DNA from: Flavobacterium sp. | GTDB lineage: Bacteria; Bacteroidota; Bacteroidia; Flavobacteriales; Flavobacteriaceae | Direction of reading: 5' to 3' | DNA length: 17,799 bases | Assembly (NCBI GenBank): GCA_015478765.1 | Contig: JADMKR010000188.1 | Coordinates: 1 to 17,799, forward strand | Shown: piece by piece, positions 1 through 8,725 of the stretch | Layout of the letters: each line of letters opens with the position of its first letter | How positions within the stretch are numbered: the first letter of the stretch is position 1 | The notes under the pieces: generated by a model | Told to the model about the DNA's origin: nothing | Seen by the model: only the letters and a program-made list of their open reading frames with translations | Databases searched by the model: none | Program-made: the position numbers and the translations under genes

Positions 1-996
1 CTGTTATCGCCAACTGGTCCCAATGCTTCCGTGCTGGAAGGCACTATATATTTTTGGACGCATAATACGCCAATTGCTGCCAATCAGTATATAGCGACTG
101 ACTATGCAATGTATAACTTGACCGGAGGAACGGGTACTGGCACCGCTGGTGGTGGAACGGGAAATAGTACAGTCCCCGATGGGAAAATTGCAGCAGGGCA
201 AGGATTCTTTATCAAAGGCCAGACATCGGGCACTGTAATTTTTAACAATAGCATGCGGATCGTAGGCAACAACGACCTCTTCTTCAGGTCATCGACTCCC
301 GAGTCAGTGCCGCAAAGTGTTGAGAAGCACCGGATCTGGTTGGAGTTGACCAACTCATATGGGGCATATAAGCAAACTTTAGTAGGTTATATTGAAACTG
401 CCACTAATGAACTCGACACCAGTTTTGATGGCGAAGTCATGGAAAGCGGCAATGTAATCAGTTTGTATTCATTTGCCAATATCCATAAATTGGGAATCCA
501 GGGCCGCGCGCTTCCATTTGAAATTACCGACGAGGTACCGCTTGGATATCGCAGTGATATTGCAGGCAGTTTCAATATCGCCCTCTCGGATTACGACGGC
601 CTCTTTGTATCGGATGATATCAATATATATCTCGAAGATAAACTGTTGAACGTTTTCCACAATCTAAAGAACGGTGCATATGCGTTTACTACAAATGCGG
701 GAACATTTGATCACAGGTTTGTACTGCGCTACAGTAGCGAGTCATTGGATGTTCCATCAGACAACTATTCAAATTTTGTGGTGTATCGAAACGGTGCGGG
801 GATTAATATCTACAGTCCGCAACTCGCCATTAGCGAAGTGAAAATTTATGATCTTCGAGGTCGCCTCTTACTTAATGTTGATGGATTCGACCGCAATGAA
901 ATTATAATTACTAATTTGAGCGCGGCCTCACAAGTTCTACTGGTTCAGGTGAAGACAAGCGACAGTAAAATTTATAATCGAAAAATTGTGTTTTGA
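1..996 (+). CDS. T9SS-sorted surface/secreted protein, C-terminal part (5' end outside window)
   Basis: The reading frame is open from the first base, so this is the last 331 residues of a larger protein. The segment up to about nt 750 contains the run typical of large Flavobacterium exported proteins: GQGFFIKG, FNNSMRI, FFRSS, LVGYIETATN, QGRALPFEI, VPLGYRSDI, then FDHRFVLRYSSE. From about nt 763 the tail (NFVVYRNGAGINIYSP, VKIYDLRGRLLLN, IITNLSAASQVLLVQV, ending RKIVF) matches the ChiA-type T9SS sorting domain, called type C. This domain directs a protein across the outer membrane through the type IX system. The catalytic or adhesive part lies upstream of the window, so its activity cannot be stated. 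A rho-independent terminator follows 50 nt after the stop. Confidence 0.9.
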   Translation: MLSPTGPNASVLEGTIYFWTHNTPIAANQYIATDYAMYNLTGGTGTGTAGGGTGNSTVPDGKIAAGQGFFIKGQTSGTVIFNNSMRIVGNNDLFFRSSTPESVPQSVEKHRIWLELTNSYGAYKQTLVGYIETATNELDTSFDGEVMESGNVISLYSFANIHKLGIQGRALPFEITDEVPLGYRSDIAGSFNIALSDYDGLFVSDDINIYLEDKLLNVFHNLKNGAYAFTTNAGTFDHRFVLRYSSESLDVPSDNYSNFVVYRNGAGINIYSPQLAISEVKIYDLRGRLLLNVDGFDRNEIIITNLSAASQVLLVQVKTSDSKIYNRKIVF

Positions 997-1046
997 ATCT
1001 AGACTGGATATGAACGTCTTTTGAAACTACTTAGAAAGAAAGAATC

Positions 1047-1077
1047 AAAACCCTTTTCGGTAGCGGAACGGGTTTTT
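1047..1077 (+). terminator. Rho-independent terminator of the T9SS protein gene
   Basis: The arms AAAACCC (1047-1053) and GGGTTTT (1070-1076) enclose a partly paired inner stem (one mismatch, one G-U pair, loop GGTAGC) and run into a T tract. It sits just downstream of the stop at 996. Confidence 0.8.
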
Positions 1078-1218
1078 GTTATTGGGTAACTTTAAAAAAG
1101 AGTAACGCCAAGTATGCGCTCTCTTATATGTATTCGGTATGCTGAATTGGATTGCTCGAAATTATTATTCTGTGGCGAAAAGCTGTAAAGCAGCCCCCAG
1201 ACTACAAGTTTTAATACG

Positions 1219-1244
1219 CAAAAAAACCTCTCGTCAGAAAGGTT
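1219..1244 (-). terminator. Terminator of the 72-aa membrane protein gene
   Basis: Read on the minus strand, the stem AACCTTTC / GAGAGGTT with loop TGAC is followed by seven T. It lies 22 nt past the stop at 1266. The rest of 997-1265 shows nothing else; a 70-codon plus-strand frame there does not look like a protein. Confidence 0.75.
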
Positions 1245-1265
1245 ATAAGGATTATAAACGAAGTC

Positions 1266-1484
1266 TTAAGCTACTTTTCGACTTTTTCTGTAGGTATACA
1301 GTACGAAAAGAACTCCAACAATTGCGAGCCAAATTAATTTTGTATTTATAGGTGCAGCCGGTAAGTCGTCACCGCCTTCCAAGTCACCGTCTTCACTATC
1401 ATTACCAGGACCTTGTGCAAATATTACAAAATCCGAAAAGAGGACAAAGGTGAGGACGTAAAATTTCAGTAAATTTTTTTTCAT
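1266..1484 (-). CDS. Small exported single-span membrane protein (72 aa), function unknown
   Basis: The start is placed at MKKNLLK because it gives a proper lysine-rich signal-peptide beginning; an in-frame ATG four codons upstream is less likely. Residues 1-24 look like a signal peptide ending in IFAQ. A short acidic, glycine-rich loop follows (about 25-41, including DSEDGDLEGGDD), then PAAPIN, one transmembrane helix (about 50-65) and a basic tail RKSRKVA. The layout predicts an extracytoplasmic acidic loop with the C terminus in the cytoplasm. Short proteins with this layout are common in Flavobacterium genomes, usually annotated as hypothetical or signal-peptide proteins. The gene has its own near-consensus promoter and terminator, so it is an independent transcription unit. 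The product is not identified. Confidence 0.75.
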   Translation of the reverse strand: MKKNLLKFYVLTFVLFSDFVIFAQGPGNDSEDGDLEGGDDLPAAPINTKLIWLAIVGVLFVLYTYRKSRKVA

Positions 1485-1525
1485 AGTTTGGAGCATTTAA
1501 TGATGCAAAGTAAGCAATACTTGAC

Positions 1526-1553
1526 CAAAAGTAAAACATTTTATGTTAACCAA
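1526..1553 (-). promoter_or_regulatory. Bacteroidota sigma-A promoter for the 72-aa protein
   Basis: On the minus strand TTG (1553-1551), a 17-nt spacer and TACTTTTG (1533-1526) match the TTG / TAnnTTTG consensus. The predicted transcription start is near 1519, giving a leader of about 35 nt before ATG at 1484. Confidence 0.7.
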
Positions 1554-1607
1554 TTAAAAATGCCGACATATAGCAAATTTCATCGTCGAAATACACTAAC
1601 TGTTGCA

Positions 1608-1640
1608 TTTTAATTTAAAAGTAATATAATTAATATTGCT
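1608..1640 (-). terminator. Possible weak terminator of prfC
   Basis: On the minus strand AGCAATAT / ATATTACT (one G-T pair, loop TAATT) overlaps the stop codon and runs into TTTAAATTAAAA. It is AT-only and therefore weak. Confidence 0.3.
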
Positions 1641-3228
1641 AATCAAATTCTGACGTAAAAAATAGCTTCACACTTGGATATTTATTTTGAGTCATCTGTA
1701 TCGTGAAATCAGAATCTGCCAGAAAAACCAGCTGTCCGTATTTGTCACGAGCAAGAAATTTTTGCTTGATCCGTTTGAATTCCTTAAATTCTTCATTTTT
1801 GGCATCGTCGGGTTTTACCCAACACGCTTTATGGACAGGGAAATTTTCATACGAACATTTTGCGCCGTATTCGTGTTCCAATCGGTATTGGATGACCTCA
1901 TACTGCAAGGCGCCAACCGTCCCGACAACTTTTCGGTTGTTCATCTCCAGTGTGAACAATTGTGCCACACCTTCATCCATCAACTGGTCTATCCCTTTCT
2001 CAAGCTGTTTCGATTTCATCGGATCGGCATTGTTGATATATCTAAAATGTTCGGGTGAGAAACTAGGAATGCCTTTGAAGCTCATGACTTCACCTTCAGT
2101 AAGCGTATCGCCAATTTTAAAGTTCCCCGTATCATGGAGGCCAACAATATCACCAGGATACGAAATTTCTACGATTTCTTTTCTTTCGGCAAAAAACGCA
2201 TTCGGACTCGAGAATTTCAGATTCTTATTCAGCCTGACATGCAGATATGGGCGATTGCGTTCGAAAGTTCCCGATACAATTTTAATGAAAGCCAACCGAT
2301 CGCGATGCTTGGGATCCATATTGGCATGAATCTTAAACACAAATCCCGATAATTTTTCCTCAGTTGGCTCAACCACGCGTGTTTCCGATTCTTTAGGCCT
2401 TGGCGACGGAGCAATTTCCACGAAACAATCGAGTAGCTCACGCACTCCGAAATTATTCAATGCCGATCCGAAAAAAACCGGCTGTAAATCGCCCGCGAGA
2501 TATTCCTCCCTGACGAACTTGGGATAAACTTCATCAATCAGCTCGAGTTCCTCGCGCAGGCGCCGGGCAGGTTCTGCTGAAATGATCTTTTCAAGCTCCG
2601 GACTTTGAACGTCTGAAAACGCAATGGTTTCCTCAATGTTCTTCCGGCTGTCACCACTAAAAAGATTGATGTTCTGTTCCCACAAATTGTAAATGCCCTG
2701 AAAATCATATCCCATTCCAATTGGAAAACTCAGTGGAGTAACCCGCAAACCCAGCTTCTGCTCAACTTCATCCATCAAATCAAAAGCATCTTTACCTTCA
2801 CGATCGAGCTTGTTGATGAATACGATCATTGGAATGTTTCGCATGCGGCAAACCGCTACAAGCTTCTCAGTCTGTTCCTCGACACCTTTCGCCACATCGA
2901 TAACAACAATCACGCTGTCCACCGCTGTGAGGGTTCTGTAAGTGTCCTCGGCAAAATCCTTGTGGCCGGGCGTATCCAAAATATTGATTTTTTTGTCGCC
3001 GTAATTAAATGCCAATACGGAGGTCGACACCGAAATTCCACGTTGACGCTCAATCTCCATAAAATCGGATGTTGCGCCCTTCTTTATTTTATTGTTTTTT
3101 ACCGCCCCGGCTTCCTGGATCGCGCCGCCAAAAAGTAAAAGTTTTTCGGTCAGCGTAGTTTTTCCGGCATCGGGATGCGAGATGATGCCAAATGTCCGGC
3201 GGCGTTGTATTTCCTTTAAAAAGCTCAT
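1639..3228 (-). CDS. prfC: Peptide chain release factor 3 (RF3), GTPase
   Basis: RF3 is a cytoplasmic translational GTPase that recycles RF1/RF2 from the ribosome after peptide release. The 529 residues equal the usual length. GTPase motifs are all present: G1 SHPDAGKT (17-24), G2 RGISV (63-67), G3 DTPGH (85-89), G4 NKLD (139-142). Beta-barrel domain II follows (around FVFKIHANMDPKHRDRLAFI), then the RF3-specific C-terminal domain (GALQYEVIQYRLEHEYG). The start at MSFLKEIQRR is chosen because it matches RF3 N termini; a longer in-frame start at 3249 would lie inside the TACTTTTG promoter box at 3247-3254. It diverges from the chaperone operon at 3449. Confidence 0.96.
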   Translation of the reverse strand: MSFLKEIQRRRTFGIISHPDAGKTTLTEKLLLFGGAIQEAGAVKNNKIKKGATSDFMEIERQRGISVSTSVLAFNYGDKKINILDTPGHKDFAEDTYRTLTAVDSVIVVIDVAKGVEEQTEKLVAVCRMRNIPMIVFINKLDREGKDAFDLMDEVEQKLGLRVTPLSFPIGMGYDFQGIYNLWEQNINLFSGDSRKNIEETIAFSDVQSPELEKIISAEPARRLREELELIDEVYPKFVREEYLAGDLQPVFFGSALNNFGVRELLDCFVEIAPSPRPKESETRVVEPTEEKLSGFVFKIHANMDPKHRDRLAFIKIVSGTFERNRPYLHVRLNKNLKFSSPNAFFAERKEIVEISYPGDIVGLHDTGNFKIGDTLTEGEVMSFKGIPSFSPEHFRYINNADPMKSKQLEKGIDQLMDEGVAQLFTLEMNNRKVVGTVGALQYEVIQYRLEHEYGAKCSYENFPVHKACWVKPDDAKNEEFKEFKRIKQKFLARDKYGQLVFLADSDFTIQMTQNKYPSVKLFFTSEFD

Positions 3229-3246
3229 AATTATTGAAATGGTGTG

Positions 3247-3254
3247 CAAAAGTA
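3247..3254 (-). promoter_or_regulatory. prfC: -7 promoter box for prfC
   Basis: Minus-strand TACTTTTG matches the Bacteroidota -7 element TAnnTTTG. No TTG lies at the expected upstream distance, so only half the promoter is supported. It predicts a leader of about 12 nt before ATG at 3228. Confidence 0.5.
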
Positions 3255-3281
3255 ACCTTTATTGAAATAAATTCCGAACGG

Positions 3282-3312
3282 TTCCGCCATAAGTTTACAG
3301 CCGGCGGCGGAA
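3282..3312. repeat. Inverted repeat TTCCGCC-N17-GGCGGAA in the prfC / PPIase divergent region
   Basis: Perfect 7-bp arms TTCCGCC (3282-3288) and GGCGGAA (3306-3312) stand in otherwise AT-rich sequence between the two divergent promoters. It could be an operator or a stem-loop. No function is shown. Confidence 0.35.
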
Positions 3313-3356
3313 GTGATTTTGTGTTAATAATTTTATGTTAATAGTATTAGGTGTTC

Positions 3357-3386
3357 TTGTTTAATATAAGCTAATTGCTATTTTTG
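3357..3386 (+). promoter_or_regulatory. Sigma-A promoter of the chaperone operon
   Basis: TTG (3357-3359), a 19-nt spacer and TATTTTTG (3379-3386) fit the Bacteroidota consensus in both elements and spacing. Transcription would start near 3392, leaving a leader of about 57 nt that holds a small TGCCG/CGGCA hairpin (about 3401-3415). Confidence 0.7.
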
Positions 3387-3448
3387 TGGATTGTTAAATT
3401 TGCCGTAACCTCGGCATGCTTACATCACCTAATTCGTTTATAACAGTA

Positions 3449-5410
3449 ATGAAAATTAAACAATTGTTGTTCGGGCTTGTACTTCTCCTGAACATATCCG
3501 TCCAGGCTCAGCAAGCGACAAAGAAAGTTCTGTTTACCATTGACGACAAACCTTACTACACCGACGAGTTTACAAGGGTGTATAAAAAAAATCTCGACCT
3601 GGTCAAAGACGAGTCGCAGAAAGACCTCAATCAATATCTCGATCTATTTATCGGTTACAAACTCAAAATCAGTAAAGCTTACAAACTGGGTTTGCAGGAA
3701 AATTCCGCCTATCAATCGGAATTGAAGCAATATCGCGGCCAACTGGCGAAAAATTACCTGACCGATTCGAAGGTTACCAGCGAACTTGTAACTGAAGCAT
3801 ACGACCGTTTGCAGCGGGAAGTGCGTGCGTCACACATATTATTCCTGGTTGACGAAAATGCCTTGCCTGCCGATACGCTTAAAGTTTACAATCAGGCGCT
3901 TGAAATCCGTAAAAAAGCATTGAATGGTGACGATTTTGGCCAATTGGCCACCGCCCATTCCCAGGATCCGTCGGCCAAGGAAAACCAAGGAGACCTCGGC
4001 TATTTCTCGGCATTCCGGATGGTTTACCCATTTGAATCGGCAGCCTTTAATCTGCGTAAAGGACAAATCTCGAAACCGGTGCGGACCCGTTTCGGATACC
4101 ATTTGATCAAAGTCGACGACGTTCGCGCTAATCGCGGTGAAGTGACCGTAGCGCATATTATGATAATGAAGGCCAAGGACGAAGCTGCAGAATCGGATAA
4201 GGCAAAATCGACCATTCTCGATATTTATAAAAAACTGCAACAAGGTGAAGGATTCGAAGCACTGGCGCGTCAGTTTTCCGAAGATAAATCATCATCATCA
4301 AAAGGCGGCGTCCTAAACCGATTTGGATCGGGCCAACTGAGTTCCCAGGAATTCGAGGATGTGGCATTTGGACTTTCGAAAGAAAAACCGATTTCAGAAC
4401 CGTTTCAGACACAATTTGGCTGGCATATCGTAAAACTGGTCGACAGACATCCGATAAAACCTTTCAAGGAAATGGAAGGCGAACTCGAGAATAAGATAGC
4501 CCGCGATGAACGTTCCCGACTTATTGCTGCCTCGATGAACGAGAAACTGCGAAAGCAATATCCCGTTAAAACAAATAACAAATTGTATACGGCTGCCACC
4601 AAAAAAGTTACCGATGCAATTTATGACAACACCTGGACCATGCCCGAAGGTATTCCGGAAGGAACTCTTTTAAATATTGCCGAAAGGGAAATTGCTGCCA
4701 AGGATTTTCTGAATTATGTGCAAATGCAACAAAGGGGAGGATTAACTGTAAAACCGCTCAGCAAACAACTGGATGTGCTTTATCAGAACTTCGTAGACGA
4801 GCAACTGAATCGCCATTATGATGAGAATCTCGAAGCACTGTTTCCTGAATTTGCGGCAGTAATGGATGAATACCGTGACGGCCTTTTGTTATTCGACCTG
4901 ATGGAAAAAGAAATCTGGGAAAAAGCCAAAAAAGACACCACCGGCCTCGCGCGTTTTTATACCAACAATTCCGGCAAGTATCGTTGGGAGAATCGTCTGG
5001 ATGTGATCATCGCATCGTCGACCAATATGGACGTAATCAAAAAAGCGCAGAAATTTTTTAAACAGGACAAAACCACCGATTATATCAAAGAAAAATTAAA
5101 CAATAAAGACGCGGTAAACGTGATGACGACTCAAGGCATTTATGAAGAAGGCAATGACGCTCTTCCGAAAGGCCTCAAGTACAAAAAAGGCGTATCGGAT
5201 ATCTTGAAAGACGGAGAGCATTTCTTTGTTGTTAAAGTAAATAAGTTGCTGCCGGCCGGGCCCAAATCACTGGAAGACGCCAAGGGCAGGGTTATAAATG
5301 ACTACCAGCAATATCTTGAGGAGAACTGGGTAAAAGATTTACAGCAGGAATTTTCGGTTACCGTCAACCGTGAGGTGTTTGAAGAATTAAAGAAGGAAAT
5401 CAACAATTGA
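3449..5410 (+). CDS. SurA/PrsA-like periplasmic peptidylprolyl isomerase with two parvulin domains
   Basis: Predicted periplasmic folding factor, 653 aa. The start at MKIKQLLFGL begins a clear signal peptide (about 1-21, ending VQAQ); an upstream in-frame start adds 11 residues with no signal-like character. An N-terminal helical region (about 25-120) resembles the chaperone part of SurA. Parvulin domain 1 spans about 124-225, from RASHILF (H129) to RFGYHLIKV. Parvulin domain 2 spans about 230-333, from VAHIMIM to QFGWHIVKL. Both keep the paired histidines at each end of the fold. About 320 further residues have no domain I recognise. The stop overlaps the next gene's start by one base (TGATG), so the two are translationally coupled. 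A role in outer-membrane protein maturation is inferred from family and operon. Confidence 0.88.
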   Translation: MKIKQLLFGLVLLLNISVQAQQATKKVLFTIDDKPYYTDEFTRVYKKNLDLVKDESQKDLNQYLDLFIGYKLKISKAYKLGLQENSAYQSELKQYRGQLAKNYLTDSKVTSELVTEAYDRLQREVRASHILFLVDENALPADTLKVYNQALEIRKKALNGDDFGQLATAHSQDPSAKENQGDLGYFSAFRMVYPFESAAFNLRKGQISKPVRTRFGYHLIKVDDVRANRGEVTVAHIMIMKAKDEAAESDKAKSTILDIYKKLQQGEGFEALARQFSEDKSSSSKGGVLNRFGSGQLSSQEFEDVAFGLSKEKPISEPFQTQFGWHIVKLVDRHPIKPFKEMEGELENKIARDERSRLIAASMNEKLRKQYPVKTNNKLYTAATKKVTDAIYDNTWTMPEGIPEGTLLNIAEREIAAKDFLNYVQMQQRGGLTVKPLSKQLDVLYQNFVDEQLNRHYDENLEALFPEFAAVMDEYRDGLLLFDLMEKEIWEKAKKDTTGLARFYTNNSGKYRWENRLDVIIASSTNMDVIKKAQKFFKQDKTTDYIKEKLNNKDAVNVMTTQGIYEEGNDALPKGLKYKKGVSDILKDGEHFFVVKVNKLLPAGPKSLEDAKGRVINDYQQYLEENWVKDLQQEFSVTVNREVFEELKKEINN

Positions 5411-6261
5411 TGTTCAAAGCCGCGTGCATAACAGCATTAGTGTTTACAGTTGCGTCGTGCAATTTTTTTAAACCTGACGCTGAACCCGAGGCTGTTGCCA
5501 GAGTCAACGATTCGTATCTGTACCGTGACGAGATTAGTGATATTGTGCCCAAGGGCATCGGCCGGGAAGATAGTCTCATCATAATCAATAATTACATCGA
5601 CCGGTGGGCGACACGAAAATTGCTTATCGATGCCGCTGAAATCAATTTGAATCAGGAGGCGCAGGAGCAACTCGACAATTTGATCAATCAATATAAAATC
5701 GACCTTTACACCAAGGCCTACATTGAGGAAATAGTAAAACGGTCGGTTGATACGGTGGTAACGCAACAAGAACTGTCAGGTTATTATAAGGCCAATAAAG
5801 AGAATTTTAAAACAAACGCGACATTAGTGCGTTTACGCTATATTCATCTTGCCAGAAGTAATCCTAAATTTGAGAATATCCGAAGGAAATTCCTGGATTT
5901 CAGAAAATCAGATGCCGCTTTTTGGGAAACCAATGTGTTGCAATTTCGTAACTATGCATTAAACGACAGCGTTTGGGCAGAAATGGGACAGGTTTATGCG
6001 CGGCTGCCATTCATTACGCCTGAAAATCGGGATAGATATATAATTCCCGGAAAGGCCTTTCAGTTTGACGACGACAGTCTGACTTATTTTGTAAAGATCA
6101 CCAACGTTCTGGATAAGAACCGAACCGCTCCGCTGGAGTACATAAAGCCAACCTTGAAAGAGGTGATATTGAATAACAGAAAGCTGGAATTAATTAAAAA
6201 ATTTGAAAAGGAAATTACCGATGATGCGATTAAAAATAGAAAGTATGAAATTTATAAATAA
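5410..6261 (+). CDS. SurA-N-like lipoprotein without a parvulin domain
   Basis: The protein has 283 aa, starting at the ATG that overlaps the previous stop; a TTG one codon earlier is ignored. The signal ends in the lipobox VASC, so lipidation at Cys17 is expected and the protein should be membrane-anchored in the periplasm. Following ARVNDSYLYRDEI, a long charged helical stretch (about 30-140) resembles the N-terminal chaperone region of SurA/PrsA-type proteins. No recognisable parvulin core follows: there is no SHIL-type strand and no FGYH motif. I read it as a chaperone-like partner of the two flanking PPIases rather than an isomerase. Its 3' end overlaps the next gene by 17 nt, which again suggests coupled translation. 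Confidence 0.75.
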   Translation: MFKAACITALVFTVASCNFFKPDAEPEAVARVNDSYLYRDEISDIVPKGIGREDSLIIINNYIDRWATRKLLIDAAEINLNQEAQEQLDNLINQYKIDLYTKAYIEEIVKRSVDTVVTQQELSGYYKANKENFKTNATLVRLRYIHLARSNPKFENIRRKFLDFRKSDAAFWETNVLQFRNYALNDSVWAEMGQVYARLPFITPENRDRYIIPGKAFQFDDDSLTYFVKITNVLDKNRTAPLEYIKPTLKEVILNNRKLELIKKFEKEITDDAIKNRKYEIYK

Positions 6262-7639
6262 AGTCCTGACCGTCGTTTGCGTCTGCATGTTCGTTTCGGC
6301 GACCGCGCAGGAAGATCCGCCAGCGGATGTGGCATCGACCACCAGTTACCAAGGCGGCAAGAAAAAGATTGATGGCGTAATAGCGACTGTGGGTGATTAT
6401 AATGTCCTGGAATCGGATATCGACAAAGCGTATCTGGAAATCACAAGTCAGGGCAGCTCCATTGCCGATATTACCCGCTGCCAGGTGTTGGGCCGGTTGA
6501 TGGAAGATAAATTATATGCACACCAGGCAATCCAGGATAGTATTATCGTTGGCGATGATCAGGTTCGCGAGAAATTGAATAAGCAGGTCGATTACATGGT
6601 CCAGCAGTTGGGATCGATGGAAAAGGTGGTCGAATATTTCAAGAAGGAATCGGAAGAAGATTTTCGTGCCGATCTTTCCGAAATCATCCGCATGAACAGC
6701 TTAACCGAACAAATGCAGGATAAAATCATCGAAAGGGTAGAAATAACACCTGAAGAAGTACGGACATTCTTCAAAAAAATTCCCAAAGAAGATCTGCCGG
6801 TTTTCGGTGCGGAAATGGAAGTCTCGCAAATTATCATCGAGCCCAAAGTCTCAGATGAAGAAAGACAGAAAGTCATCAATCAGCTCAAAACATTTAAAAA
6901 GGAAATCGAAGAAGGCGCCAGCTTTTTTAGCAAAGCGGTACTGTATACACAGGATCCGGGAACGAAATCTAATGGCGGCTACTATAAAATGAATCGGCGT
7001 ACTCCGTTCCTCAAAGAGTTTAAAGACGTAGCGTTTAGTTTGGATGAAGGTGAAATTTCGGAACCATTCGAAACCGATTTCGGCTACCATATTATTATGG
7101 TCGAGAAAATTCGGGGCCAGGAAGTCGAACTTCGACACATTCTCCTAACGCCCAAAGTAACTACTGAAGCGTTGACCGAAGCTCGGGAAGAAGCGTTGCT
7201 GATTAAGAAAACCATCGACGAAGGGACTATCTCTTTCGAAGACGCCGCACGCCAAATGTCGGATGAAAAAGAAACCAAGGCGAACGGTGGGGTACTGATT
7301 AATCCGCGAACCATGGATACCCGTTTTGAACTTACCAAAATGGATCCGAAACTGTACAGCCAATTAGTGAATCTTAAAGACCGTGAAGTATCGATGCCTA
7401 TAATGGACGAAGATCAGTCAGGTAAGAAGCGCTACAAACTCCTCACGGTAATCAATCGTTATGACGAGCACGTGGCCGATTATTCGAAAGATTATATCAA
7501 GATCAAAAACCTGGCGCTCAAGGAAAAGCAAATCAGCGAGATCGGCAAATGGTCTGATGAAAAAATCAAGGAAACGTATATAAAAATAAATGGTGAATAC
7601 CGCAACTGCGAGTTTACCAACAATTGGTTGAAAAAATAA
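6245..7639 (+). CDS. SurA-like periplasmic peptidylprolyl isomerase, second two-parvulin protein
   Basis: The protein has 464 aa. The start at MKFINKVLTV gives a normal signal peptide (about 1-22, ending ATAQ). A SurA_N-like chaperone region covers about 42-175 (KIDGVIATVGDYNVLESDI onward, a standard SurA-type opening). Parvulin 1 covers about 192-288, with SQIIIEP at the start and FGYHIIMVE at the end. Parvulin 2 begins at LRHILLTPK (about 296) and ends near RYKLLTVINR (about 405). Each domain lacks one of the two usual histidines: parvulin 1 has Gln195 at the first site, and parvulin 2 has no FG(Y/W)H at its end. It is the last gene of the three-gene cluster, and overall it is the closest of the three to proteobacterial SurA in layout. 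Confidence 0.87.
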   Translation: MKFINKVLTVVCVCMFVSATAQEDPPADVASTTSYQGGKKKIDGVIATVGDYNVLESDIDKAYLEITSQGSSIADITRCQVLGRLMEDKLYAHQAIQDSIIVGDDQVREKLNKQVDYMVQQLGSMEKVVEYFKKESEEDFRADLSEIIRMNSLTEQMQDKIIERVEITPEEVRTFFKKIPKEDLPVFGAEMEVSQIIIEPKVSDEERQKVINQLKTFKKEIEEGASFFSKAVLYTQDPGTKSNGGYYKMNRRTPFLKEFKDVAFSLDEGEISEPFETDFGYHIIMVEKIRGQEVELRHILLTPKVTTEALTEAREEALLIKKTIDEGTISFEDAARQMSDEKETKANGGVLINPRTMDTRFELTKMDPKLYSQLVNLKDREVSMPIMDEDQSGKKRYKLLTVINRYDEHVADYSKDYIKIKNLALKEKQISEIGKWSDEKIKETYIKINGEYRNCEFTNNWLKK

Positions 7640-7771
7640 GGAGCACTGAGGTTTGGGCTTTTTTATAAAGGCCTGTTCCCGTGCTTGCCTTTACCTTTAT
7701 TTGCAATAAAGGGTACCGGCGCGCCCGGGGCTAATAAGCAGTTAAGGCCAATCATTAATAAAGTAGTAAGT
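7640..7771. other. Intergenic region with hairpins before moxR
   Basis: This 132-bp gap holds an imperfect hairpin around 7654-7672 (GGGCTTT / AAAGGCC) and a perfect 8-bp one at 7694-7712 (CCTTTATT, loop TGC, AATAAAGG). Neither is followed by a T tract. TTTATTTG at 7696-7703 misses the TAnnTTTG box by one base. Whether moxR is read through from the operon or has its own promoter is unresolved. Confidence 0.35.

Positions 7772-8705
<934 letters not shown>

Positions 8706-8725
<20 letters not shown>

Noticed and set aside
1139..1351. 70-codon plus-strand open frame
   Set aside because: It overlaps the minus-strand terminator and the real 72-aa gene antisense, has no promoter box, and its basic mixed composition is not protein-like.
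1687..2352. Overlapping plus-strand open frames, up to 208 codons, antisense to prfC
   Set aside because: They are antisense shadows of a highly conserved GTPase gene, with no promoter or start context of their own.
3229..3249. Upstream start adding seven residues to RF3
   Set aside because: It overlaps the -7 promoter box and RF3 proteins start at the MSFLKEI position.
7685..7771. N-terminal extension of MoxR by 29 residues
   Set aside because: The segment has proline/glycine-rich junk composition and contains a perfect hairpin; the MSDVAAVQNL start fits the family better.
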